NCBI GenBank assembly: GCA_020630095.1
Contig: JAHDCD010000003.1
Span: forward strand, 124,001 to 188,000
Length of the DNA stretch: 64,000 nucleotides
DNA from: Rickettsiales bacterium
GTDB taxonomy: Bacteria; Pseudomonadota; Alphaproteobacteria; Rickettsiales; UBA8987
Direction: 5' to 3'
Shown here: one piece after another, positions 17,030 through 26,955 of the stretch
Numbering within the stretch: position 1 is the first letter of the stretch
Layout of the letters: each line of letters starts with the position of its first letter
Notes under the pieces: model-generated
Databases searched by the model: none
Told to the model about the DNA's origin: nothing
Seen by the model: only the letters and a program-made list of their open reading frames with translations
Translations under genes and position numbers: made by a program

Positions 17030-18148
17030 ATGTTAGAATTTACTACAAAGTCTGGCCTAGAAATATCAGAAAATGATTCTGTAACATTCCTTCAAGCCGT
17101 TTATAATATGTACATCAAGACTGATGAAGAGGCTGGTGTGGATATATGGAAAAGAGATGATTATGAGAATCCAGAATATATCCAAGCCTTATATGATAAA
17201 TTCTCTGGTGATAATCCTGATATAGAAATTATTGATACAATTATTGATGAAGGCTCTAAGCATGGCGTTTCTATGCTTGTTTATAAAAAAGATGATGTCA
17301 CTTACGCGGTGCAAACAGGTTTCAATTCATCTAGCACTCGAACATTTTGGGCTGATTTAAAACAAATCTTTTCATTTAATCACGGCATTAACCCAAAAGG
17401 TGATGGTATGACCAAGCAGGTTATGCAGTCTTTAAGGGAGCATAATGTGGATGTTTTTGTTGGACATAGCATGGCAACAGTTACTGGTATGATGGTGGCG
17501 GCGGCCGGTGAACATATAAGAGAAGATGGTAAACCTATAGAAGTTGTTAATTTAGATCAGAAATCTCCCATAATTGGCTTAAAAGGCTTTCTTGCATGGC
17601 ATTTGAATAAGCTCAGTAAGGAAAGTTCTGAAGGTTTTTATCTTGATACAGATAAAAAATGGACAAGAGACGATATCAAAGATGGTGCAAGAGAGCGAAT
17701 AACTAATGTAATTCCAGGTGAGTTAAATTGGTGGAACAGTGAGAATGGCATTTTAGAAACTGCTCAAACTATTCAAGTACATTATACCAATAAATCTGGT
17801 GAATTATCTGGTGAAATAACAGGTCCAAAATCTCAACATCATTATTATATAGCCGTAATGGATAATGAGCATAATGTTTTTGATGGCGATAATAAAATGG
17901 TTATGAGTAATTATCTAGCTGAGAACGCTAACCCTGTAGTGGATTATAATGTTGATGTTGCTAAAATGAATGAAGTTGGATTACTTGGTAAAATAGCACG
18001 GAACCTGAAATTCATTCCTGATAAATTTAATGATACAGGACGTTTAATTAGCCTATCTGACAGACCTAGAGCTGATAATAAAAGATCCTTTGTTGATATG
18101 ATTCGTAGTAAGGGGCAGATAGAAGGCGATGATATATCTAGAGGTTAG
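17030..18148 (+). CDS. Unknown protein with lipase-like GxSxG motif
   Basis: The 372-residue protein is not assigned to a family with confidence. Residues about 143-150 read VGHSMATV, a G-x-S-x-A nucleophile elbow (Ser147) as in alpha/beta-hydrolases. It is preceded by a hydrophobic strand (VDVFVGHS) and followed by a small-residue helix (MMVAAAGEH). This suggests a class 3-type lipase or esterase fold. Candidate acid and His residues (for example HNVFDGD or QHHYY) cannot be fixed by eye. There is no signal peptide. The start at 17030 is preferred over 17000 because the -10 box lies between them. It stands alone, divergent from rpsL. A secreted effector is a possibility given the secretion genes in the window. 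Confidence 0.6.
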   Translation: MLEFTTKSGLEISENDSVTFLQAVYNMYIKTDEEAGVDIWKRDDYENPEYIQALYDKFSGDNPDIEIIDTIIDEGSKHGVSMLVYKKDDVTYAVQTGFNSSSTRTFWADLKQIFSFNHGINPKGDGMTKQVMQSLREHNVDVFVGHSMATVTGMMVAAAGEHIREDGKPIEVVNLDQKSPIIGLKGFLAWHLNKLSKESSEGFYLDTDKKWTRDDIKDGARERITNVIPGELNWWNSENGILETAQTIQVHYTNKSGELSGEITGPKSQHHYYIAVMDNEHNVFDGDNKMVMSNYLAENANPVVDYNVDVAKMNEVGLLGKIARNLKFIPDKFNDTGRLISLSDRPRADNKRSFVDMIRSKGQIEGDDISRG

Positions 18149-18187
18149 TATTTGACTTCTTAAGGGTATCATTTAGGCGTTGAAGTT

Positions 18188-19573
18188 ATGAAAGATTTTT
18201 TAACTTCCACTGTTGGCTCAATTTCAGATTTTCTAGGTACGTTTTTCTTCTACGACATTTTAGGGCTACCCTTCATAGTTTGGTGGCTGGGTTTAGGGGC
18301 AATATTCTTTACTGTGCGTCTGGGCTTTATTAATATAAGCATGTTTAGCCACGCTATTGCGGTGGTTTCTGGTAAGTATAAAGAAAAGGATGCTGAGGGC
18401 GAAGTTACGCCTTTTGCGGCGTTATCATCTGCGGTTTCAGCAACAGTTGGTTTAGGTAATATTGCTGGTGTGGCAATAGCGATTACTATTGGTGGTCCTG
18501 GTGCAGTTATTTGGATGGTGCTTGGTGGTATATTCGGCATGACATCTAAATACGCGGAAGTTTTATTGGGCCATAAATATCGTAAGAAAGACCCTGTTAC
18601 GGGTAAAATATCTGGCGGTGCATTCTATTATTTATCTGAAGGTTTGGCAGAAAAAGGGATGGCTAAATTTGGTAAAATTGTTGCAGTTATATTTGCTATA
18701 TTCTGTATTGCTGGCGCGTTTGGTGCGGCAAATATGTTCCAAGCTAATCAGTCTATTGCGGCGCTACAAAGCGCATTTAATTTAGGCGAAAATGCAGACT
18801 ATATATTAGCCGGAATAATGGCGTTATTAGCGGGCTTTGTTATTTTAGGTTCAATACAAAGAATTGCTAAAGTAGCAAAAGCGATAGTGCCAGTTATGGC
18901 GGTAAGTTACTTTATTTGCTGTTTCGTGATTCTATTTAGTAACTTCTCTGGGTTAGGAAATGCAATATCATTAATGTTTAGTGAGGCATTTAATTTCTCC
19001 GCCGCTACTGGTGGTGCAATTGGTGCTATTATTGCTGGTATTCGCCGTTCGGCCTTTTCAAATGAAGCTGGTTTAGGTTCCGCGCCGATAGCTCATGCGG
19101 CAAGTAAAACAAATATTCCTGCGCGTGAAGGTTGCGTTGCGTTGTTAGAGCCGTTTATTGATACAGTTATTATCTGCTTCTTAACTGGTTTAGTTATTGT
19201 TACTACTGGCGTTTATGAAACTGGCGGTAAGGATGGTATTTTACTAACTGCGGCTGCGTTTGAAACTGTGCATGGTAGCTTTGATATTCTGCTTTCATTA
19301 ATTGTGGTAATGTTTGCCTTCTCTACCCTACTTACTTGGGGTTATTATGGTGAGCGCGCAATGGCTTGGCTTGCTGGTGAAAGAAGCGTTATTTATTATC
19401 AAGTAGCTTATGTTGCGCTTATATTTGTAGGTGGCGTGGCAAATGCTAGTGAAATTATTACGCTTTCAGAGATTCTTATTCTAGGCATGGCAATTCCGAA
19501 CTTGATTGGTTTGTATATTTTGTCTAATGATATCGCGAAGGATACGAGAGCGTATCGTAAAAGCTTAAAATAA
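18188..19573 (+). CDS. Sodium:alanine (AGCS family) symporter
   Basis: The 461-residue membrane protein imports alanine or glycine with Na+ (or H+). AGCS signatures are clear: PFAALSSAVSATVGLGNIAGVA near residue 77, GGPGAVIWM, GGAFYYLSEGL and RRSAFSNEAGLGSAPIAHAA. About eleven membrane helices are expected. Its stop is immediately followed by the tyrS start, so the two genes are probably co-transcribed. Uptake of amino acids fits a host-associated or nutrient-scavenging life even though biosynthetic genes are present. Confidence 0.94.
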   Translation: MKDFLTSTVGSISDFLGTFFFYDILGLPFIVWWLGLGAIFFTVRLGFINISMFSHAIAVVSGKYKEKDAEGEVTPFAALSSAVSATVGLGNIAGVAIAITIGGPGAVIWMVLGGIFGMTSKYAEVLLGHKYRKKDPVTGKISGGAFYYLSEGLAEKGMAKFGKIVAVIFAIFCIAGAFGAANMFQANQSIAALQSAFNLGENADYILAGIMALLAGFVILGSIQRIAKVAKAIVPVMAVSYFICCFVILFSNFSGLGNAISLMFSEAFNFSAATGGAIGAIIAGIRRSAFSNEAGLGSAPIAHAASKTNIPAREGCVALLEPFIDTVIICFLTGLVIVTTGVYETGGKDGILLTAAAFETVHGSFDILLSLIVVMFAFSTLLTWGYYGERAMAWLAGERSVIYYQVAYVALIFVGGVANASEIITLSEILILGMAIPNLIGLYILSNDIAKDTRAYRKSLK

Positions 19574-20797
19574 ATGAAGGAATTTCTAAATACATTAAAG
19601 ACACGCGAATATTTTCAAGACTGTACTGATGCTGAAGGCTTGACCGAAAAGCTTGGTAAAGGCGAAGTTAAATCTGCTTATATTGGTTTTGATTGTACCG
19701 CGGACTCATTACACGTTGGCTCGCTGATGCAGATTATGATTCTGCGTAAACTACAACAAGCTGGCATTAAGCCAATTATCCTTCTTGGTGGTGGTACATC
19801 TTTGGTTGGTGATCCTTCGGGTAAGGATGAAACTCGTAAGCTTATTACAGAAGAAATTATTGCCAATAATATGGCAGGTATAAAATCTGTTTTTGAAAAG
19901 TTTTTGCAGTTTGGCGAAGGTGATACAGATGCGCTTATTGTTAATAATGCGGACTGGTTAGGTGGCTTAAAATATATTGAATTTTTGCGCGATGTAGGAC
20001 GTCATTTTAGTGTGAATAGAATGATGCAAATGGAATCTGTTAAGTTACGTTTAGAGCGTGAACAGCATTTATCATTCCTAGAATTTAACTACATGATTTT
20101 ACAAGGTTACGACTTTGTGGAGCTGAATAATCGCTATGGTACTAATGTACAAATTGGTGGCTCTGACCAATGGGGCAATATAATTCAAGGTATTGAATTG
20201 CAGCGCCGTATTAGCGAGGGTAAGGCGGAGAATTTATATGGCATTACTACGCCGTTACTTACTACATCGTCCGGTGCTAAAATGGGTAAAACGGCTGATG
20301 GCGCTATATGGCTGAATGAAGATAGGCTATCTGCTTATGATTACTGGCAATTCTGGCGCAATACTGAAGATGCGGATGTTATTAAATTTATTAAATTATT
20401 TACTGAGCTTTCTGATGCTGAAATAGCTGAACTAGAAAAGCTTGAAGGTGCAGATATTAATAAAGCAAAAATTATCTTAGCTAATGAAGCTACTAAGCTT
20501 GCTCATGGTGCTGAAGCTGCAACTAGTGCTGAAGTTACGGCACAAAAAGTATTCGAGCATGGTGGCGTAGGTGACTTACCATCATTTAATGCACCTGCGG
20601 GTGAGAATGCGGTGGCTGATTTATTAGTTATTTCAGGATTGGAAAAATCTAAAGGTGCTGCGCGTAGATTAATTAAAGGCGGTGGCGTTAGAATTAATGA
20701 CGAGAAAGTTGTTGATGAGTTTGCAACGCACTTTTTAGATAATCAGATCAAACTTTCTGCAGGGAAAAAACGACATGTTTTAATTAATGTGGCTTAA
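19574..20797 (+). CDS. tyrS: Tyrosyl-tRNA synthetase
   Basis: The 407-residue class I synthetase charges tRNA-Tyr. [15 protein letters not shown] carries the HIGH-equivalent (HVGS), GGSDQWGNI is the tyrosine pocket, and AKMGKTADG is the KMSKS-equivalent. A C-terminal S4-like RNA-binding domain ([18 protein letters not shown]) is complete. The ATG follows the symporter stop with no gap. The last four bases overlap the 3' end of the convergent regulator gene. Confidence 0.97.
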   Translation: MKEFLNTLKTREYFQDCTDAEGLTEKLGKGEVKSAYIGFDCTADSLHVGSLMQIMILRKLQQAGIKPIILLGGGTSLVGDPSGKDETRKLITEEIIANNMAGIKSVFEKFLQFGEGDTDALIVNNADWLGGLKYIEFLRDVGRHFSVNRMMQMESVKLRLEREQHLSFLEFNYMILQGYDFVELNNRYGTNVQIGGSDQWGNIIQGIELQRRISEGKAENLYGITTPLLTTSSGAKMGKTADGAIWLNEDRLSAYDYWQFWRNTEDADVIKFIKLFTELSDAEIAELEKLEGADINKAKIILANEATKLAHGAEAATSAEVTAQKVFEHGGVGDLPSFNAPAGENAVADLLVISGLEKSKGAARRLIKGGGVRINDEKVVDEFATHFLDNQIKLSAGKKRHVLINVA

Positions 20798-21075
20798 GTT
20801 ATTTCACTGAAAATTTCTATAGAATCTAATACTCTAATATCCTTTATTGAATATAGAGTGTTAGTTTTTGTACGTCTCTTGTTTATTACTCCGTAATTAT
20901 ACAGCTTGTTTACATGATTAAAAATCGTACCTTCAGATAGAGGCTTGAGGTGCTTATCTATTGCATTAAGGCTTTGCTCACCATTTTTTAAAAAATTTAA
21001 AATTTTTATGCGATGCTGGCTAGCAAGCGCTTTAAACTTTCTTTCCTGATATAATAATAACTCACTGTTAATCAT
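20794..21075 (-). CDS. ArsR-type winged-helix regulator
   Basis: The 93-residue protein has the compact ArsR fold: [21 protein letters not shown], then the recognition region [22 protein letters not shown] and a beta-wing ([12 protein letters not shown]). No cysteine pair for metal sensing is present, so the inducer is probably not a thiol-bound metal. Palindromic half-sites with TTATTTAC lie about 50 bases upstream (21120-21153), between this gene and bolA, and are the natural operator. It probably represses its own gene and perhaps bolA. Confidence 0.8.
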   Translation of the reverse strand: MINSELLLYQERKFKALASQHRIKILNFLKNGEQSLNAIDKHLKPLSEGTIFNHVNKLYNYGVINKRRTKTNTLYSIKDIRVLDSIEIFSEIT

Positions 21076-21119
21076 AGCATGATTAATAAAACTTTATCGT
21101 TATTTATCAATAGCAATTT

Positions 21120-21153
21120 GTAAATAAGCTTATTTACTTATAAGTTTATTTAC
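21120..21153. promoter_or_regulatory. Palindromic operator-like sites upstream of the ArsR-type gene
   Basis: GTAAATAAGCTTATTTAC (21120-21137) is a perfect 18 bp palindrome. A third half-site TTATTTAC follows at 21146-21153, so the octamer occurs three times (once inverted) in 34 bp. It is placed in the divergent gap between the regulator and bolA. Confidence 0.65.
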
Positions 21154-21162
21154 AAATTACTA

Positions 21163-21203
21163 AAGCGAACGCAAAACCACGAGGCTTGCCCCGTGAATCG
21201 CTT
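21163..21203 (+). other. Hairpin in the bolA leader
   Basis: AAGCGA (21163-21168) pairs with TCGCTT (21198-21203), and inside it CACGAGG pairs with CCCCGTG apart from one mismatch, with a CTTG loop. There is no T-tract, so it is not a normal terminator. It lies 50 bases before the bolA ATG and could act on bolA mRNA. Confidence 0.5.
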
Positions 21204-21253
21204 ACTACAAGCTAATTGATAATTAATAATATTTGTGTAAGAATTTAGAAATT

Positions 21254-21511
21254 ATGGGACCAGTTGAAAGATATTTAAATGAATCATTACAGGCGGAATA
21301 TACGCCGAGCGAGTTATTAGTTGAAAATACCTCACCAGACCATTACGGGCATGTAGGTGATGATGGTTCGGGTGAATCGCATTTTAAGGTTACGATTAAA
21401 TCTGACAAATTAAATGAGTTATCGCGCCTTGAGCGTTCGCGTAAAATATTAAAGCATGCGTATGATAATCCCGTTGCACCAATACATGCTATTGAGTTAA
21501 AGATTCTTTAA
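21254..21511 (+). CDS. BolA family protein
   Basis: The ATG at 21254 gives an 85-residue protein (MGPVERYLNESLQAEYTPS); an upstream TTG would add seven residues and is less likely. LLVENTSPDHYGH, the conserved-His region with HFKVTI, and LERSRKILKHAYDN followed by IHAIELKIL are typical of BolA. These proteins bind monothiol glutaredoxins through a [2Fe-2S] cluster and are linked to iron homeostasis and stress shape control. Its stop directly abuts the stop of the 1789-residue protein gene on the other strand. Confidence 0.92.
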   Translation: MGPVERYLNESLQAEYTPSELLVENTSPDHYGHVGDDGSGESHFKVTIKSDKLNELSRLERSRKILKHAYDNPVAPIHAIELKIL

Positions 21512-24500
21512 TTAACCTTTACCTTTATTTTCTTTTTTCTGATCATGCACATCTTTTGTGGCTTCAGCTTTTGCGTTATCTTCTTTTGTTCTGTTTTTAC
21601 TCATTAGAACGTTTTTACTCTTTTGAGTGGCAAGTTTTTGTTCTACCGCGCGCTTAGTAATTACAGCTCTTCTTTGAGCTTCTTTGGTTAATCTTGCTAT
21701 TTTTATAGCTTGAAGCTTAGTCATTTTTTGAGCCTCTTTCTGTGCCTTGCCTTTGTCTTCTCCATCATCTTTCTCGCTAGATTCTTCTTGTTTTTCTTGC
21801 TCGCCCGATTCACCTAATTCCGCTTGAGTTTTAACTTGTTCAATAGCTTTTTGTTTTTCTTCAAACTTAGCTACTACACTTTCTACCCAACCTTTTTGTT
21901 TTTCTTCTGCCTCTTCATTTTGCTCTTCCTCTTCTTCTAAGTCTTTCTTAGCGATTGCTCTTACTGGGCCTTCATGCTTATCATTGGCAAGGTTAGCGAA
22001 TATTTCTTGCTTAGCTGATTTACCATCTTCAAGGTCTGATGGATCTATTTCAAATATTTTAAATGAAAGGGCGATAGTTTCACTTAGCTTTTCAACTAGA
22101 TTAACTTTTGCACCTATAGTTTTAGCTTTTACCTCTTCAATCTTTGGAGGGTTATCCGGCTCTTCATCACCTTTAATTCCAAGACTATCTTTTATGTCTT
22201 CGCTTAAGGCATTAACTAATTTGGCAATGTCTCTAATGGTTCCAGAAGGCTTATTATTAGCAGATGGGTTTGTAAGCTTTTTATATACTTCGGTTAATTG
22301 CTCTGCAATTTCTGAATCTGGGTCTTGCTTGATTATTTCGTCTCTTACTAATCTTATTTTCTTAGCTAGCTTTGTATTAAGATTCTGCAAATTATTATTT
22401 TTAGTACTAGGATTCTGTGTTTCATCCCTTAATAAATCCATTAGAATGTCATCTCTATCACCCGCCATTGCCGAAACTATTGCGGTTTTGTTCTTCAATA
22501 CATGCATATTACTTGCTGGGTCGCTAGTTACATCTATTGGTGAATAATTAGTTATAACATCTATATCGTTCTCGCTTAAGCTTCCGAACAAACCATCTTT
22601 TGATGAATTAAGAACATTCTTTGCTGCACGTAGGCGAGCCATATCTGATTTATAATCTAACTTCTCAACTAATCTTTTTTCTTCTTTTACCTTTGTTTTA
22701 TTGTCTGCCTGCTCCGAAGGTTTAAATTCAAATTTCTGCTCCTCTTTTTTGCCAACCTTAACTGCCTCTTGCGTATCATTAGCTGGGTTAACATTAGATG
22801 TTATATTTGTACTAGCTTGCGTTGCTTTTAGCTTTGAAGCTTCAACTGTCCTTTGACCTTGTAGTTGTTCTTGTTGCGGAGAACGGAATACATCTTCAAT
22901 TTTCTTTAATAGTTTTTGAAGGATTGAATCTGGTTTTATATCTCCAGATTTTACTTGCGCCTTTAGGTCTTTTAATAGATCACCCAACTCTTTATTTAAA
23001 TTACCAATACTCTCAGGCTTTATATCTGCGGATTTAATTTCTTCAGTTGTATTTAATGGTTTAATTTTACCAATTGTTTTATCTATAGCCATGATAGATT
23101 TATTAGCTTTTGCCTTAATCATATCAATTCTAGCTTTTCTGATTCGCTCTAAAACCTTGGCTAACTCATTAGAATCTAAACCGCCTGCCTTGCTAGAAAT
23201 ATCAGAAATAATATCTTCAATTTTTGTAACAATTTCATCTTGAGTAATGTGCTCGGCATCAGAGTCTTTTTTGTCTGCACTTCCCGAACTACTTGAGCTA
23301 CTTGAGCCACTAGAACCATCATCGAAGCCTTCGGTTAATATTGGCATAGATGACTCATCAATTGATTGAATTCCTAATATAAGTTTATCTTTCTGTGCAG
23401 GCCTTCTACTTCTTAGATTTTTCTCTTCATCTAGCTTTGGATGTATAAATGCTTCTTCTAAGCTAATATCTTCTGACCTTGTAATACCAATAAGCTTTAA
23501 GTTCATAGCCAATTGGTTGAACATACCCGATATACCAGGGTTATTGATAATACCATAACGCTCTTGCTTACCCTTTACTGAACTTCTGTCTCTGTAAACT
23601 TTATCTACTAAAGCACCTTGTCCTTTTGGAACTGCTCTACCATCTTCATCTCTTTCCATGGTAAAGAATTTTTCCATAGAAACACCCTTCATTCTTTCTG
23701 GATCTTTTACACATTCTGTAACATATAAAAATCTAAAATATCTAGGAATCAATGTTGTGAAAACATCGTCTGTCATTGGCTCATCCCAGTTAGTAATCTT
23801 AGAGTATAAACTCATTTCTTTTTGAAGCTTTTTATAGCTAGTAGGCTCCCATACTGGATCCATTAGATCCACTATATCTCCATCTTTACCTACCATTAAT
23901 TTTTTGAAATCTGGATGCATTCCATCTGGTATATTTGTATTACCTGCGTCATCAGTTCCTAAATGAGATTTAAGTACCACGGTACTCATCATCATATCGA
24001 ATAAACCTCTTTGTGCGAAAGTGGCTGATTTCTCTCTACCCTTGATGTTTTCTTCAAGTTGCCCCATATCCCTCGTAACACGACGGAATGTTTTGAACAT
24101 CTCATCTGACAATCTTGACTTAGCTTCCCTTAACTCTTCTAAACTTCCACCGGATTGTTCAATAACATTAATTTCTTCATTAATTTTTTCAACATTATCT
24201 GATGCGTTAAGTAATCTATTAAATGCCTTAATATATTTTGCCTTTTCTCTAACTGAGCTTGGTGATAGGTCAATTTTATTACTATTCACACCTATTTGCT
24301 CTACTAAATATCTTGCCAAATTAGTGTATTCGGCATTCTCATCTGCACCACCACTTCTTTTCTCATCCTCTTCAATTTTCTGCATTAAAGTAGATACTCT
24401 ACCCCTTACTCTTGCCCTATCTGCTTTTGTTGAGCCTTTACCAAATATCTTTTCAGCTCCATTCTTTTGGGCATTAATTGTAGTATTTCCATCAACTAAT

Positions 24501-26881
24501 GTTCTTGAATCAATTCGACCACTCTTATCGCCAATGGTTTCTTTTTCATCCATTCCTAAAATGGCTGACCTAAGTAAAATTGGTGAAACAGTTGCACCTA
24601 CATCCACCATACCAAATTGGAATAATGATAAGAAATCATCTGTATCCATCCCAGCAAGATCAAATAGATTGCCGACCTTTTCTCTCTTCTCTGGAGAAAG
24701 ATCTTTTTTACAGCCTTCCAGATAATCATCGTTTAGATAATTATTAGTAAAGAATGTTTCATGAATATTATCTCTTATCTGAAGTGTATATTTCTTAACT
24801 TTATTAGATATATCGTCCTGAGCTCTTGCTTCGTATTCTTTATGAGCATTTTTTATATGGTCTTCGGTATCTTTATCATATTGCTCATTAGATCTACTTA
24901 ATCTGGAAAGATCTTTTGTATTAGGATTAAGTTCTGGCCTTAATCGGTCTACCCTTGGATCATTTGCTACATCAATAATATCTTGATGGAAAATATTACC
25001 TTTTGTGGGATTAAGTAATACTGTGTGAGTACGTCTTAAGTTGAAATCTTCAACTCTTGAATGCCCACCCCTTTCATCTACGTGTATGATTTCTCTACGA
25101 ATAATTAGTCTATTATTATGGAACTGCTTAAACCAACCATATGAACCACCTTGATTACCAAACCAAAATGCAGGGTCGAACTTTTTATGAATTAATGGTA
25201 CACCCTCTTTCTTTAAAAGACCCTCAAAGGCTTCCATATTAGTCATAGACCAAGCCTCAAAACTTAAGAAAGTTGCATCTTTTCTAAGTGTATTATCTCG
25301 TTTAGCGTCTATATAATCCCACATGTACTTATCGTATTTGGCCTCAGCTGGGGTACATACTATGCTTTCTTTTTTAGTTTTAACAGCACCTGCACTTATA
25401 TCTTCTTTTAATCTTTCTTTTTCCTCTGGTGTATGACCATAAGATACTTCCTTACCATTTTTTAAATAAACCTTATAACCTTTTTCATCTCTAACCTCTC
25501 TAACAAATGTTTGAGGTCTTGTATAAAATGATTTTACAACCCTTTGGAATAAATAACACCTTGTTGATTCAGCTCCTTTAAGTTCATCAGGATCCTTGAA
25601 TTTATGTCCATCCATAAATCCTTTAAATAGGGTACCTTTATTTGTTGCTCTGAACACACCATATAAAGCGGTTTCCATGTTTAATTTTGCCGCTGAACCA
25701 GGAACTCCTGGAACACCATATCTTCTATTTCTAAGTGCATGCTCTCTGGTTCTATCCTGACCTCTTTTTGCTCTAATAGGTGAACCTTCTGGTGAAGTAA
25801 GTATGTCTATCTCATATTCACTGAATTCTACACCAATTTGCATTCTTACTTTCTTAGGAGGGTCTTTTAAAGTCCCATCAGCATTAATTTCTCCATCTTT
25901 AACTGCTGTATAATCGTAGCTCTCAACTTTTGAATCAAATCTTCTAGTGATATATTTGTTTATGTTGGTGAACTTATCAAAAGCATCAACCATTCTATTT
26001 CTTCTTCTCATCCATAAGCGAGGACTAAATATCGTTCTGGCTAAACCCTGCTTTTTAACATCTTTATAAATACTATAAGGTACAAAAAATAATACTTTAG
26101 AGGTGGTTTTAATCGGACTTTTTATAAACTGTTGAATTCCTTTACCAATTTTGCTTGGAATGAAACCAGCTTTATCTGCTGCATCTTTTCTCGAGTTTTC
26201 TGGAACACCTAAGATAAGTAATGGTAAGTATACCACCTGTTTAAGCACATGCGATAGTGCATGAAATGGGCTGGAAAGAACTTTGCCAAAAAGACTACCG
26301 ATATCTTTTGCTTTTGCCTTACCGGTAATAATTTTACTAAAATCATCTATACCACCACGAAGCCCATCTGTTATTGGCTTAAAGAATGGCAATAGTTTAA
26401 GTGCTGATAATGGCTTATCCAGAAGACCAACACCTGCTAAAGTTTTATCTAAAAGAAAGTGAGGTAAAAATATTACTGCACCAATTACTTTGCCCAGAGC
26501 TTTAAATGGGTTCTTAAAGCTAAATGGCTTACCACCACCTAACATGCCATCAACTGCTTGGATAAATCTTCTAGCTGGTAATGTTAGTGTATAGGCTAAA
26601 GATGTTGCTGTAATTGCGGTTGTTAAAGCTGTGTACGCGAATAGTGAAAAAATTACATACGGGCCATGGATCCATTTTGCGTTAACATCTTGTCCTATTG
26701 CCCTTCTAATTTCTTCCTCCCTTTGCATGAGAGGCTGCAACCATGGAATGTTTCCATAGGCTTGAATATTTTTGTCATACTTTGCTTTTTCCTTTTTACG
26801 CTCATTATCAAGCCTTTGCACCCATTCATCTGCGAATGATGCGTCTCCTTGATTTATTACACCGTCAAAAAAGCCAGCCAT
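21512..26881 (-). CDS. Giant 1789-residue protein of unknown function
   Basis: This is the largest gene in the window, and I do not recognise a family. Residues about 72-101 form a hydrophobic segment (VIFSLFAYTALTTAITATSL), with further amphipathic or hydrophobic stretches near 130-150, 215-235 and 265-280. The first 300 residues may therefore associate with membrane; no cleavable signal peptide is seen. Residues about 300-1170 look globular, with many charged and aromatic residues. Around 1190-1205 lies a serine/glycine tract, and from about 1210 to the end the protein is rich in Lys, Glu, Gln and Ala (acidic EEEEEQNEEAEEK), with long predicted helices or coiled coil. Size, composition and the presence of pilin genes make a secreted or surface-linked factor plausible, but this is inference. 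Confidence 0.75.
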   Translation of the reverse strand: MAGFFDGVINQGDASFADEWVQRLDNERKKEKAKYDKNIQAYGNIPWLQPLMQREEEIRRAIGQDVNAKWIHGPYVIFSLFAYTALTTAITATSLAYTLTLPARRFIQAVDGMLGGGKPFSFKNPFKALGKVIGAVIFLPHFLLDKTLAGVGLLDKPLSALKLLPFFKPITDGLRGGIDDFSKIITGKAKAKDIGSLFGKVLSSPFHALSHVLKQVVYLPLLILGVPENSRKDAADKAGFIPSKIGKGIQQFIKSPIKTTSKVLFFVPYSIYKDVKKQGLARTIFSPRLWMRRRNRMVDAFDKFTNINKYITRRFDSKVESYDYTAVKDGEINADGTLKDPPKKVRMQIGVEFSEYEIDILTSPEGSPIRAKRGQDRTREHALRNRRYGVPGVPGSAAKLNMETALYGVFRATNKGTLFKGFMDGHKFKDPDELKGAESTRCYLFQRVVKSFYTRPQTFVREVRDEKGYKVYLKNGKEVSYGHTPEEKERLKEDISAGAVKTKKESIVCTPAEAKYDKYMWDYIDAKRDNTLRKDATFLSFEAWSMTNMEAFEGLLKKEGVPLIHKKFDPAFWFGNQGGSYGWFKQFHNNRLIIRREIIHVDERGGHSRVEDFNLRRTHTVLLNPTKGNIFHQDIIDVANDPRVDRLRPELNPNTKDLSRLSRSNEQYDKDTEDHIKNAHKEYEARAQDDISNKVKKYTLQIRDNIHETFFTNNYLNDDYLEGCKKDLSPEKREKVGNLFDLAGMDTDDFLSLFQFGMVDVGATVSPILLRSAILGMDEKETIGDKSGRIDSRTLVDGNTTINAQKNGAEKIFGKGSTKADRARVRGRVSTLMQKIEEDEKRSGGADENAEYTNLARYLVEQIGVNSNKIDLSPSSVREKAKYIKAFNRLLNASDNVEKINEEINVIEQSGGSLEELREAKSRLSDEMFKTFRRVTRDMGQLEENIKGREKSATFAQRGLFDMMMSTVVLKSHLGTDDAGNTNIPDGMHPDFKKLMVGKDGDIVDLMDPVWEPTSYKKLQKEMSLYSKITNWDEPMTDDVFTTLIPRYFRFLYVTECVKDPERMKGVSMEKFFTMERDEDGRAVPKGQGALVDKVYRDRSSVKGKQERYGIINNPGISGMFNQLAMNLKLIGITRSEDISLEEAFIHPKLDEEKNLRSRRPAQKDKLILGIQSIDESSMPILTEGFDDGSSGSSSSSSSGSADKKDSDAEHITQDEIVTKIEDIISDISSKAGGLDSNELAKVLERIRKARIDMIKAKANKSIMAIDKTIGKIKPLNTTEEIKSADIKPESIGNLNKELGDLLKDLKAQVKSGDIKPDSILQKLLKKIEDVFRSPQQEQLQGQRTVEASKLKATQASTNITSNVNPANDTQEAVKVGKKEEQKFEFKPSEQADNKTKVKEEKRLVEKLDYKSDMARLRAAKNVLNSSKDGLFGSLSENDIDVITNYSPIDVTSDPASNMHVLKNKTAIVSAMAGDRDDILMDLLRDETQNPSTKNNNLQNLNTKLAKKIRLVRDEIIKQDPDSEIAEQLTEVYKKLTNPSANNKPSGTIRDIAKLVNALSEDIKDSLGIKGDEEPDNPPKIEEVKAKTIGAKVNLVEKLSETIALSFKIFEIDPSDLEDGKSAKQEIFANLANDKHEGPVRAIAKKDLEEEEEQNEEAEEKQKGWVESVVAKFEEKQKAIEQVKTQAELGESGEQEKQEESSEKDDGEDKGKAQKEAQKMTKLQAIKIARLTKEAQRRAVITKRAVEQKLATQKSKNVLMSKNRTKEDNAKAEATKDVHDQKKENKGKG

Positions 26882-26955
26882 AGTTTAAATTAATTTAATT
26901 CACTTTAATTCTAGTGGGTTAACTATTAACAAATGGTTAATAAATGGCTGATTTA

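Noticed and set aside
22540-23037. Antisense ORFs opposite the coiled-coil part of the giant gene
   Set aside because: They mirror Lys/Glu-rich coding sequence as Leu/Phe/Ser-rich frames with no ribosome-binding site.
24021-24725. 234-codon plus-strand ORF inside the giant gene
   Set aside because: It is antisense to a long ORF with normal codon pattern, and its translation is Ser/Leu-rich low complexity, as expected of a shadow frame.
26882-26955. Gap between the giant gene and nadC as a regulatory locus
   Set aside because: Only AT-rich sequence with a loose GTTAA repetition is present; no convincing promoter or hairpin.
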